DNA of 12,881 nt from Prolixibacteraceae bacterium. GTDB taxonomy: Bacteria; Bacteroidota; Bacteroidia; Bacteroidales; Prolixibacteraceae. Position numbers and translations under genes: made by a program. Below the pieces are notes generated by a model that made no database searches, had not been told where the DNA came from, and was given only the letters and a program-made list of their open reading frames with translations. The stretch spans positions 35,219-48,099 of the forward strand of contig DMSQ01000023.1 in assembly GCA_003457135.1 (NCBI GenBank). The letters run 5' to 3'. Shown in pieces: positions 1 through 6,171 of the stretch. Numbering within the stretch: the first letter of the stretch is position 1; each line of letters opens with the position of its first letter.

Positions 1-842
1 GTTACACTTTTAGCGCTAATTACAGGAGCAGAATTATCACTGGTTGAAAATTTCCAGGTAGTTTTATCTGCTAAACCGCCAAAAGCATTTTTATTAGTAC
101 TGACATCAACTAAAGCGCCAGCATCAACAACTACATAATAATTAGTGTTTTCACTTAAGATAGCTGTTGCAGCAACAGGAACACTAACAGTAGCGGTTCC
201 TAAACCAAGAAGAGTAGTTGAACCAACTTTGCCCACTCTAATAATATCAACAACAGTACCATCTTCTTTGTAGATGTAAACAGCAAAATTATTGGTAGCA
301 GTAGGAACATTAACTGCTTCATCAAATGGAATAACCAAATTAGCCATAGGGCCAAATGGAACATTTACAGCACCTTTATTAGGTGTAAATAAAGTAGCAG
401 TTGTTAATAATTTTGGCGCGACATAGTCACCAATTACAAAATCGTAAACGCCACTAGTTAAGGCACCGGCAGCTAAACCGGTAATTGCACCATCAGTGAT
501 GGCAATACTGTACGAATCACCAGCAGTAAACGAGGTAATACCGTGAGTTATTTCAAGAGTTTTACCAATAACTAAAACACTTGAAGAAGTTTTAGTCACC
601 GGGAAAGTTTTAAACAAACCTCCGTTCCTGTAAATAACTGCTGTACCCCCAGCATCAGTGATCTGGGGCACTACATCAAATGCAACAACAAACTTTGTTG
701 CAAAATCAGTGGGCTTTGCATTCGAATTTCCATCTGTCGGTACTGATTTCGTCGGGTCAAAGACGATACCGTACGCCATCTGAAAACTCAGGCCCAAGAG
801 TAGTAAAAAAATACTAAATAGCCGAGTAAATGATTTTCTCAT
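1..842 (-). CDS. Secreted cell-surface protein with SbsA-type Ig-like domains (N-terminal part, runs off left edge)
   Basis: The frame is open from an ATG at 842 to the left edge: 280 whole codons and no stop, so the C-terminus is missing. Residues 1-25 are a typical Sec signal peptide: basic MRKSFTR, a hydrophobic core rich in Phe and Leu, then AYG before the likely cleavage site. Residues about 140-270 read as one SbsA-like bacterial Ig domain: 'VAPKL' opening, 'NKGAVNVP', 'IPFDEAVNV', 'VYIYKEDGTVVDI', 'TNYYVVVDAGAL', 'FGGLADKTTWKFST'. A next unit seems to begin at 'DNSAPVIS' (about 269). Residues 26-139 look like a more diverged copy, with 'TAGDSYSIAITDGAI' and 'YDFVIGDY'. Such modules are structural or adhesive parts of large exported proteins; the ligand is unknown. 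Codons are strongly T-ending (GCT, ACT, GTT), unlike the neighbours. In this phylum a C-terminal secretion (T9SS) domain would be usual, but it cannot be seen here. The domain call is from recalled sequence patterns. Confidence 0.8.
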   Translation of the reverse strand, partial: MRKSFTRLFSIFLLLLGLSFQMAYGIVFDPTKSVPTDGNSNAKPTDFATKFVVAFDVVPQITDAGGTAVIYRNGGLFKTFPVTKTSSSVLVIGKTLEITHGITSFTAGDSYSIAITDGAITGLAAGALTSGVYDFVIGDYVAPKLLTTATLFTPNKGAVNVPFGPMANLVIPFDEAVNVPTATNNFAVYIYKEDGTVVDIIRVGKVGSTTLLGLGTATVSVPVAATAILSENTNYYVVVDAGALVDVSTNKNAFGGLADKTTWKFSTSDNSAPVISAKSV

Positions 843-948
843 AGCATTTGTTTTTTAATTGAACTTAATTGATTGATTGATTGAATTTTATAATTCATTT
901 TTATCTTTATAATTACTTAATCCGTGTAAAAGCACACACTTTATAATG

Positions 949-982
949 CAAACGTATAAAAATTATCAGCAATGTACAACAA
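949..982 (-). promoter_or_regulatory. Candidate Bacteroidota-type promoter for the surface protein
   Basis: Read on the minus strand, TACGTTTG (949-956) matches the Bacteroidota -7 consensus TAnnTTTG exactly. It is preceded after 20 bases by TTG (977-979), with another TTG at 980-982, which fits the -33 element at the expected 19-21 base spacing. Transcription would start near 940-945, leaving an AT-rich leader of about 100 bases before the ATG at 842. This is the only full two-box match I found in the window. Confidence 0.55.
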
Positions 983-1012
983 TATTACCTGATAAAAATA
1001 AAATTTATCAGC
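963..1012. promoter_or_regulatory. Repeated TTATCAGC motifs around the surface-protein promoter (operator-like)
   Basis: TTATCAGC occurs on the plus strand at 963-970, between the two promoter boxes, and at 1005-1012. The inverted form CTGATAAA lies at 989-996 and pairs with TTTATCAG at 1004-1011 as a perfect 8-bp dyad with a 7-base spacer, just upstream of the -33 box. A third direct copy, within an exact 14-base repeat of 962-975, is at 1248-1261. The placement is what one expects of a regulator binding site, but no regulator can be named. Confidence 0.35.
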
Positions 1013-1620
1013 CAGATGTACTTATTTTCCTACCTATTGAGAAGTTTTAACTCAACCCGAGTCAAAACATAATGAATTCATATTCCCGATATTAAAAATT
1101 TAACTGTTTGATGAGACTGTATGTAACATCTCGTTCAAAATCCTTTAAAATTACACTAATAATTGATATCAAGGTCTAAATTACAATAATTTTTAAAGGT
1201 TAATAATTATTCCAAAATAAATTAATTAGAATATGATGGCTAATTGTATTATCAGCAATGTTAAACATTTACAAATTAAACAACTTTTACCCTACTTCAA
1301 TACCTTAAATTTATTCTATTTTATTTATACAGCTAGTTTTTTCACAGATTAAGCCAATGGCAACACTATAATATTCCTTCTAATAGCTTAAATTCAAGGA
1401 TAGTAATACTTTTCAACCCCCCTGAGAATTGAATATTTTCATTGTACTGGCATCTGGGCAGGCTTTTTTTTCTTCTCCTGATGAAAAATGAACTTAAGAA
1501 AACCAAATCACGTTTCTATGACGTTTATTGTGTATTTCAAATTAATTCAAAAGCCAGAGAAATTTCTAATGAAAACCTTATTTTATTTCTGATTTATTGG
1601 TTTATTGGTTCCTCTCAATA

Positions 1621-1741
1621 GCCGTAGCCTTCAGGCTACGGTAAAAAGTTGGAATAGACATGGGCTTTAGCCCAATTGATAATCGTTTTGGGCTAAAGCC
1701 CGTTTCGTACATCAATCTATTCAACGGCATAAATGCCATTG
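1621..1741. repeat. REP/MITE-like cluster of three palindromes
   Basis: Three hairpins follow one another. The first is CCGTAGCC (1622-1629), loop TTCA, GGCTACGG (1634-1641). The second pairs GGGCTTTAGCCCAA (1662-1675) with TTGGGCTAAAGCCC (1688-1701): 14 perfect pairs and a 12-base loop, and each arm is itself a small palindrome (GGGCT/AGCCC), so a cruciform is possible. The third is CAACGGCAT (1722-1730) with ATGCCATTG (1733-1741), one mismatch and an AA loop. GC-rich palindromes in an AT-rich background with this 'GGGCTTTAGCCC ... CGGCATAAATGCC' signature resemble dispersed extragenic repeats I remember from Bacteroidota genomes, some mobilised by REP-associated (Y1) transposases. No transposase is present here, so any mobility would be in trans. 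Copy number cannot be judged from one window. Confidence 0.6.
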
Positions 1742-1802
1742 CTAATGAAAAAATATCAAATAACCGATGTTCCGTCTTATATAATCACCCGGACCAAGCG
1801 TA

Positions 1803-1842
1803 ATTTTTTCTGGTACGAACTATGCCCAATTCCAGAAAAAAT
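1803..1842. repeat. 11-bp perfect inverted repeat with 18-base spacer
   Basis: ATTTTTTCTGG at 1803-1813 is the exact reverse complement of CCAGAAAAAAT at 1832-1842. It lies 62 bases to the right of the palindrome cluster, so it could be an outer part of the same element or an independent structure. The long spacer and absence of a following T-run argue against an intrinsic terminator. Confidence 0.45.
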
Positions 1843-1962
1843 CTATACCTTATATTATAGGTTTGAATTTCTAATCCTATACTGGAAATCTGAAAGCCAG
1901 CAATCGCCAATCAACATTAATTAAAAATTAAGCTCCTTAGTAAAAAAGGCCAACTTCAACAA

Positions 1963-1970
1963 TAAATTTG
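1963..1970 (+). promoter_or_regulatory. Possible -7 box for gapA
   Basis: TAAATTTG fits the Bacteroidota -7 consensus TAnnTTTG exactly, about 100 bases before the gapA ATG. There is no TTG at the expected -33 distance, so this is weak. If used, the dyad at 2001-2023 would lie in the transcribed leader. Confidence 0.25.
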
Positions 1971-2000
1971 ATGGTTCTGAAATTAAGTATTTATTTTGTG

Positions 2001-2023
2001 TGACCTAAAATAAAATCAGGTCA
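2001..2023. promoter_or_regulatory. Dyad TGACCT-N11-AGGTCA upstream of gapA (candidate operator)
   Basis: TGACCT (2001-2006) and AGGTCA (2018-2023) form a perfect 6-bp inverted repeat with an AT-only spacer apart from one C. Its half-sites are 17 bp apart centre to centre, and it ends 47 bases before the gapA start. It could be an operator for a dimeric regulator of glycolysis or a leader hairpin. No regulator is identifiable in the window. Confidence 0.35.
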
Positions 2024-2070
2024 AAAAATAAACTATCATTATTATTATACACACCTAAAATTTTTCAACA

Positions 2071-3078
2071 ATGTCAAAAATTAAAATCGGTATCAACGGT
2101 TTCGGTCGTATCGGACGCTTTGTTTTCCGCGTTGCAGTAGCAAAAGAAAATATAGAAGTTGTGGCAATCAACGACCTTATCGATGTAGATTATATGGCAT
2201 ACATGCTCAAATATGATTCTACACACGGTCAATTCAAAGGTACTGTTGAAGTAAAAGACGGCAACCTGATTGTAAATGGAAAAACTATCCGTGTAACTGC
2301 TCAGAAGAATCCGGTTGATATTAATTGGGGAGCTGTTGGCGCTGACTATGTGGTTGAATCAACTGGTCTATTCCTTGAAAAAACAAAAGCCCAGGGTCAT
2401 ATCGACGGCGGCGCTAAGAAAGTTATCCTTTCAGCTCCTTCAAAAGACGATACCCCCATGTTTGTGATGGGTGTTAACCATACTTCATACACCAACGACA
2501 TGACATTCGTTTCGAATGCTTCCTGTACCACTAACTGTTTAGCTCCCGTTGCTAAAGTGTTACACGACAACTTCGGCATTTTGGAAGGTTTGATGACAAC
2601 CATTCATGCCACTACCGCTACTCAAAAAACTGTTGACGGCCCTTCAATGAAAGACTGGAGAGGCGGACGCGGCGCTGGCCAGAATATCATCCCATCATCT
2701 ACAGGCGCTGCCAAAGCTGTAGGAAAAGTTATTCCTGCACTGAATGGCAAATTAACCGGAATGGCTTTCCGTGTACCAACTCCTGATGTATCTGTGGTTG
2801 ACTTAACTGTTCGGTTAGCAAAGGAAACTTCTTATGCTGAGATATGTGCTGCCATGAAAGCTGCCTCAGAAGGCGAATTGAAAGGTATCCTTGGATATAC
2901 CGAAGATGAAGTAGTTTCAAACGATTTCGTTGGCGATCCACGTACTTCCATCTTTGATGCAAAAGCTGGAATCCAGTTATCCCCGACTTTTGTAAAAGTG
3001 GTTTCATGGTACGATAACGAAATGGGTTACTCGGTGAAAGTGGTCGAATTAATCGAGTACATGGATTCAGTAAAATAA
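2071..3078 (+). CDS. gapA: Type I glyceraldehyde-3-phosphate dehydrogenase
   Basis: This cytoplasmic glycolytic enzyme oxidises glyceraldehyde 3-phosphate to 1,3-bisphosphoglycerate with NAD+ and phosphate. At 335 residues it has the normal length. The N-terminal Rossmann fold shows 'INGFGRIGR' (8-16), with D35 after the second strand as expected for NAD rather than NADP preference. The catalytic centre is 'SNASCTTNCLAP' with nucleophile C152 and the partner H179 in 'TTIHATTATQ'. 'RGGRGAGQNIIPSSTGAAKAVGKV' and the C-terminal 'SWYDNEMGYS' are the usual phosphate-site and S-loop/C-terminal signatures (long strings split here only for recognition). The ATG at 2071 gives the standard 'MSKIKIGINGFG' start; no Shine-Dalgarno is seen, which is common in this phylum. 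It stands alone, with its own leader dyad and a strong terminator, and no other glycolytic gene is adjacent. No defect is visible. Confidence 0.97.
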   Translation: MSKIKIGINGFGRIGRFVFRVAVAKENIEVVAINDLIDVDYMAYMLKYDSTHGQFKGTVEVKDGNLIVNGKTIRVTAQKNPVDINWGAVGADYVVESTGLFLEKTKAQGHIDGGAKKVILSAPSKDDTPMFVMGVNHTSYTNDMTFVSNASCTTNCLAPVAKVLHDNFGILEGLMTTIHATTATQKTVDGPSMKDWRGGRGAGQNIIPSSTGAAKAVGKVIPALNGKLTGMAFRVPTPDVSVVDLTVRLAKETSYAEICAAMKAASEGELKGILGYTEDEVVSNDFVGDPRTSIFDAKAGIQLSPTFVKVVSWYDNEMGYSVKVVELIEYMDSVK

Positions 3079-3101
3079 GAAATAAGAAATAAGGAATATG
3101 G

Positions 3102-3130
3102 AAAGGCAGTTCGAAAGGACTGCCTTTTTT
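3102..3130 (+). terminator. Intrinsic terminator of gapA
   Basis: AAAGGCAGT (3102-3110) pairs with ACTGCCTTT (3119-3127). Inside, T-G and C-G pairs close a GAAA tetraloop (3113-3116), giving an 11-bp stem, and the stem runs into TTTTTT (3125-3130). It lies 24 bases after the gapA stop. The converging glycosyltransferase ends at 3142, and from that side the stem is followed only by TTT, so it may help stop that transcript too. Confidence 0.85.
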
Positions 3131-3141
3131 ATATGTCAAAA

Positions 3142-4287
3142 CTAAGTTAATCCTTTGGCCTGTTTATAAACATCAATAAAGGCCTGAACCAAATTTGCCC
3201 AGGAAAATTTCTTTTTCTCTTCCAAAATGTTAGTCTCAAATTTGGCCATCCGGTCGTGCTCATAAAAATCAACCAGGGCATCGGCAATACTTATAATGTC
3301 AGGTTCAACCACATATCCGATTTTCCCGTCCGGAATAATTTCAGCCAGGCCACCCACATTAGTTACCAGCATGGGTTTATTAAAATGATAGCCAATTTGT
3401 GTGACCCCACTTTGCGTAGCGTTTTTATATGGCTGTACAACCATGTCGGCAGCGCTGAAATACAAATTTACCTGATCATCCGGAATAAAATCAGTCCGCA
3501 ATTCAATCCAGTTTTCCAGATTATGATCTTTTATCAGTTTAAGGTATGGTTCGGGACTGGAATAATACTCGCCTGCCACCAAAAGTTTAACCGGGAACTT
3601 ACGCATCCGTTCGTCAGCGAACGCCTTGATCAGCAAGTCAAGTCCTTTATAGTCGCGGATAAATCCAAAGAAAAGAAGATATTTTGTATGAATGTCGAGC
3701 TTAAGTTTTTGCTTAGCCACTTCAAAGGAGAGCCTTTCACCATAATTATCAAAAATAGGATGAGGGCAATAACCTGTCTTAATATTTTTGCTGAATGTTT
3801 TTGCTTCTTCCAGTACACTTTGTGACATGGCGATCAATCCGTCAATTCGTTGAATAAAATAGTTGGTTAGTATTCGGTCTCCTATGCGGTGCTCGTGGGG
3901 GACAATATTATCGGCCAGACATATAATAATAGTATGACTGTTTTTTTTTATGATGCCCGCAATCGTTCCCAGACAAGGAGCCAAAAAGGGCATCCAATAA
4001 CGGATAATGACCAGATCAGGTTTTTCACGTCTTATCCTCCTGCCAACCTTGAACCAGTTCAATGGATTTACAGAATTTATGGTTCGCCTGATTTTCAGAT
4101 TTTCAGGTGCAGGCTTGTCATTGTACTGCGTTTTTCCGGGGAAGAGGAATGATGGGTATTGCAGAATAAAAGTCTCAATTTCAACTTCATAATCCAGGGC
4201 CTTAAATTTCTGGGCCAACCTCTCATTGGTAGTTGCTATTCCTCCCCGATAGGGATAAGCCGGACCGATTATTTTAACCGTCTTCAA
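3142..4287 (-). CDS. GT4-type (GT-B fold) glycosyltransferase, TTG start
   Basis: A 381-residue glycosyltransferase, probably cytoplasmic, moving a sugar from a nucleotide donor onto a glycan or lipid-linked acceptor; substrate unknown. The N-terminal acceptor domain begins 'IIGPAYPYRGGIA' (6-18), the glycine-rich loop of GT-B enzymes. The C-terminal donor domain has 'FFGFIRDYKGLDLLIKAF' (206-223), 'LLVAGE' (235-240) and 'KPMLVTNVGGLAEII' (304-318). The usual GT4 E-x7-E motif is not present: the aligned stretch reads 'ATQSGVTQI' (290-298), a variant I associate with a GT4 subgroup. The start must be TTG at 4285-4287, because an in-frame TAA lies two codons upstream and the glycine loop begins at once. 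It is 87 bases downstream of miaA on the same strand, so probably co-transcribed. No signal peptide or membrane segment is seen, and no polysaccharide cluster surrounds it. Confidence 0.88.
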   Translation of the reverse strand: MKTVKIIGPAYPYRGGIATTNERLAQKFKALDYEVEIETFILQYPSFLFPGKTQYNDKPAPENLKIRRTINSVNPLNWFKVGRRIRREKPDLVIIRYWMPFLAPCLGTIAGIIKKNSHTIIICLADNIVPHEHRIGDRILTNYFIQRIDGLIAMSQSVLEEAKTFSKNIKTGYCPHPIFDNYGERLSFEVAKQKLKLDIHTKYLLFFGFIRDYKGLDLLIKAFADERMRKFPVKLLVAGEYYSSPEPYLKLIKDHNLENWIELRTDFIPDDQVNLYFSAADMVVQPYKNATQSGVTQIGYHFNKPMLVTNVGGLAEIIPDGKIGYVVEPDIISIADALVDFYEHDRMAKFETNILEEKKKFSWANLVQAFIDVYKQAKGLT

Positions 4288-4388
4288 TATTTAAAAATTA
4301 AGTTTTCTTTCAGCAAATGTGCAACATGTTTATCAATTGGGAAAGTAAATTCTTCAGGATTAACTTTTTTGCCTCTAAACCACTTCAA
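4284..4388 (-). CDS. Possible small ORF bridging miaA and the glycosyltransferase (34 codons)
   Basis: On the minus strand a frame runs from TTG at 4388 to TGA at 4284-4286. It overlaps the last 14 bases of miaA, and its stop overlaps the TTG start of the glycosyltransferase as TTGA. The peptide contains 'RGKKVNPEEF', then 'FPIDKHVAHLLKENLIFKY', which looks protein-like. It is in the +1 frame relative to miaA, so it could be a genuine small protein, a coupling device that delivers ribosomes to the weak TTG start downstream, or the tail of a MiaA whose frame was shifted. It has no ATG and no Shine-Dalgarno, and a 35-codon open frame may arise by chance. I do not recognise the peptide. Confidence 0.3.
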   Translation of the reverse strand: MKWFRGKKVNPEEFTFPIDKHVAHLLKENLIFKY

Positions 4389-5286
4389 ATTTCATTTTTT
4401 GGTCAATGTAGGAAATAATCTCCTGAAACTGATCTGGTTCAAACCATCTGATTTCGGGGTCGCGCCTGAACCAGGTCAGTTGTTTTCGTGCATATTTACG
4501 GGTATTCCTTTGAATCAGGTCAACAGCTTCAACCAATGAGCATTCACCTTCCAGATATGAAAACATTTCTTTATAGCCGACTGTATTTAATGAATTTAAT
4601 TTCCGATGCGGATAAACTGCTTTAGCTTCCTCAATAAGGCCTGCATCCACCATCTGTTCTACCCGCTCATTAATACGTTTATACAAAGTTGTCCGATCCA
4701 GATTGATACCAATTTTAAGAATATGGAATGGCCTTTCTTTTATCGTGTTTTTCCGGAATGAAGTAAATGGATTACCGGTCATTTGAAAAATCTCGACCGC
4801 ATGCAGTAACCGCTTTGAATTATTAAGGTCAACAATCTGATAGTACTCCGGATCAATTTCCAGAAGTCGTTGCCGTAATGCTTCAATACCATTTTTTTCA
4901 TACCAGTTGATTACCTCATCCCTGATCAAAGGATCAACAGTCGGAATATCATCAATTCCCTTGCAAATGGTATCCACATACAACATCGAACCGCCAGTCA
5001 GTATCAAAGGATTATTTGTTTCAAAAAGCTGATTGATAAGCTGTAATGCTTCGGTTTCAAAAGTACTTACATTGTAATAGTCGAAAATGGATTTGGTGTG
5101 AATGAAATGGTGAGGAACGGTTTTCAGGTTTTCAGGCGAAGGAACGGCAGTACCTATTGAAAGCTCGCGAAAGAACTGACGGGAATCGGCTGAAATGATT
5201 TCGGATTGGAAGTGTTTGGCAAGCTGGATGCTGATAGCTGATTTTCCGACTCCGGTTGGCCCCAAAATTACGATTAAGGTATTCAT
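4375..5286 (-). CDS. miaA: tRNA dimethylallyltransferase (tRNA A37 isopentenylation)
   Basis: MiaA transfers the dimethylallyl group from DMAPP to N6 of A37 in tRNAs that read UNN codons. With the start chosen here it is 303 residues, normal for the family. The P-loop 'GPTGVGKS' is at 9-16, 'ADSRQFF' with the catalytic-site Asp at 33-39 (family DSxQ), and 'TGGSMLYVD' at 97-105. Later come 'NSKRLLHAVEI', 'TVGYKEM' and the tRNA-binding end 'RKYARKQLTWFRRD'. A longer frame from an ATG at 5310 exists, but its eight extra residues lack family similarity and overlap a -7-like box (5308-5315); the ATG at 5284-5286 gives the usual 'MNTLIVILGPTG'. It has its own transcription unit after the terminator at 5327-5353, and probably leads into the glycosyltransferase. 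Confidence 0.95.
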   Translation of the reverse strand: MNTLIVILGPTGVGKSAISIQLAKHFQSEIISADSRQFFRELSIGTAVPSPENLKTVPHHFIHTKSIFDYYNVSTFETEALQLINQLFETNNPLILTGGSMLYVDTICKGIDDIPTVDPLIRDEVINWYEKNGIEALRQRLLEIDPEYYQIVDLNNSKRLLHAVEIFQMTGNPFTSFRKNTIKERPFHILKIGINLDRTTLYKRINERVEQMVDAGLIEEAKAVYPHRKLNSLNTVGYKEMFSYLEGECSLVEAVDLIQRNTRKYARKQLTWFRRDPEIRWFEPDQFQEIISYIDQKMKFEVV

Positions 5287-5307
5287 CCTGATGAATTGTA
5301 TGGAGCA

Positions 5308-5315
5308 CAAAGATA
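5308..5315 (-). promoter_or_regulatory. -7-like box before miaA
   Basis: TATCTTTG on the minus strand is an exact match to TAnnTTTG, and transcription would begin about 15 bases before the ATG at 5286. No TTG is found at the -33 distance because the upstream terminator stem occupies it. This box supports the shorter MiaA start, since the ATG at 5310 would lie within it. Confidence 0.35.
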
Positions 5316-5326
5316 GGCATTAATAC

Positions 5327-5353
5327 AAAAAAGAAGGGGACTTTGAAGTCCCC
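5327..5353 (-). terminator. Intrinsic terminator of the pRiA4b ORF-3-like gene
   Basis: Read on the minus strand, GGGGACTT pairs with AAGTCCCC (plus-strand 5336-5353; 7 to 8 pairs, TTGA-type loop) and is followed by TTCTTTTTT (5335-5327). It begins 6 bases after the stop of the upstream gene and separates it from miaA. Confidence 0.8.
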
Positions 5354-5358
5354 AAATG

Positions 5359-5871
5359 TTATGATTCCATTTCTCCGAAAATTTCATAATAGTCTTCCAA
5401 ATCACCAAAACTTTTATACGATTCGTTTCGCTCAAGAAGTTCAACTTCTGGACTATCATAATCATTGATGAGGAATTGTGCAGGTGCACTCCCCTTTTCG
5501 TAAGCAACAAATGGTTCTTTTAAATCAGTTTTCATAAGTTTCTCCTTTAGTTCTAGGTAAAAAAAACGATCGTTAAAAAAATCAAAAACGTAAACCAGTT
5601 TTTGACCAGGTTGAGTCAAATATTCATTCAAAACAATTTTTCGCATATTAAGTAGCCCGGGAGAACTTGCTTCTGAACCAAGTAAACTAATTTCAATTTG
5701 TTTCCTCCAATGTTCATCAGTTAAAAAAAAGGAGGCAAGTTGAGAATGGTCAAAGTCAACCGAATTTTGAATAATGTTGTGTAAATCTTCAAAAGTATGC
5801 TCCGGACTAATATGGATTAACCTTTTAAAATCAGGGGTTTCGGAGGATGAAATTTCGAATACACAGATCAT
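5359..5871 (-). CDS. pRiA4b ORF-3-like conserved protein (170 residues, function unknown)
   Basis: A cytoplasmic protein with no signal peptide or membrane segment. It matches my memory of the pRiA4b ORF-3 fold family as it occurs in Bacteroidales: 'FKRLIHISPEHTFEDLHNII' (15-34), 'DHSQLASFFLTDEHW' (41-55) and 'QKLVYVFDFFNDRFFYLEL' (90-108), where many relatives have 'Y.YDFGD.W'. The C-terminus (about 137-170) is acidic and Tyr-rich, also usual in this group. Despite the plasmid-derived name these are ordinary chromosomal genes, and I know of no assigned biochemical role. An ATG nine codons upstream (5898) is also open; I prefer 5871 because relatives begin with a short 'MI..F' strand. It ends just before its own terminator, so it is probably monocistronic. 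The intergenic region before it (to about 6105) shows no clear promoter. Confidence 0.8.
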   Translation of the reverse strand: MICVFEISSSETPDFKRLIHISPEHTFEDLHNIIQNSVDFDHSQLASFFLTDEHWRKQIEISLLGSEASSPGLLNMRKIVLNEYLTQPGQKLVYVFDFFNDRFFYLELKEKLMKTDLKEPFVAYEKGSAPAQFLINDYDSPEVELLERNESYKSFGDLEDYYEIFGEMES

Positions 5872-6105
5872 AAAAAAAGAATTAATCCTGATTGACATTC
5901 AAATCATTCAATTCAAATTAAGCCCAAATTAATGTAGAGTCTAACGATATCGCATTTAAAAGGTTATTGGCAAAATGTTAAAAAAATATAAAAACAATCA
6001 AATGCATTATAACATACTGTATATCTGGACAATTGAAAACAGCCTAAAAACAGCACACAAAATCCTTCATTGAAAAATCGAATATTTCTTACAATTCGTC
6101 GTGAA

Positions 6106-6171
6106 ATGAATTCAAGGAGTGTCCAGATCAACTGTCCATTTCGATTTCAGATGGCGCCAGGCCTGATGTAA
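6106..6171 (+). CDS. Possible 21-codon leader ORF before the ABC permease
   Basis: ATG at 6106 to TAA at 6169-6171 encodes a 21-residue peptide starting MNSRSVQINCPF. It ends within the hairpin at 6159-6184. There is no strong ribosome binding site and the peptide has no obvious run of one amino acid, so a classic attenuator is not supported. It is recorded because it sits directly in the leader of the next gene. Confidence 0.15.
   Translation: MNSRSVQINCPFRFQMAPGLM

Larger units (their letters stand above)
843..2070. other. Gene-free region between the surface protein and gapA (about 1.2 kb)
   Basis: I see no convincing protein gene here. The sequence is very AT-rich and carries short inverted repeats: the promoter and operator motifs near 949-1012; a 9-of-10 pair dyad at 1044-1053/1059-1068 with loop AACCC; a tandem 8-base repeat TTTATTGG at 1593-1608; the palindrome cluster at 1621-1741; and an 11-bp dyad at 1803-1842. 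Two short open frames (1481-1621, 46 codons; 1733-1924, 63 codons) have no recognisable content or ribosome binding site. The second begins inside a palindrome of the repeat cluster. The rest looks like plain intergenic DNA. Confidence 0.6.

Noticed and set aside
1044..1068. Dyad GTTTTAACTC / GAGTCAAAAC as a terminator
   Set aside because: It has one mismatch, AT-rich arms and no T-run on either side, and no gene ends there.
1481..1621. 46-codon open frame starting MKNELKKTK on the plus strand
   Set aside because: No ribosome binding site or family likeness, in very AT-rich DNA, and it runs to the edge of the palindrome cluster. Chance is the simpler explanation.
1733..1924. 63-codon open frame on the plus strand
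   Set aside because: It begins inside a palindrome of the repeat cluster, spans an 11-bp inverted repeat, has no ribosome binding site and encodes no recognisable sequence; best seen as non-coding.
2397..3139. Minus-strand open frames within gapA
   Set aside because: They lie opposite a well-conserved enzyme gene with intact motifs and encode nothing recognisable.
6023..6128. ATCTGGAC (6023-6030) and GTCCAGAT (6121-6128) as a paired structure
   Set aside because: Only 8 pairs separated by 90 bases with no supporting inner stem; likely chance.
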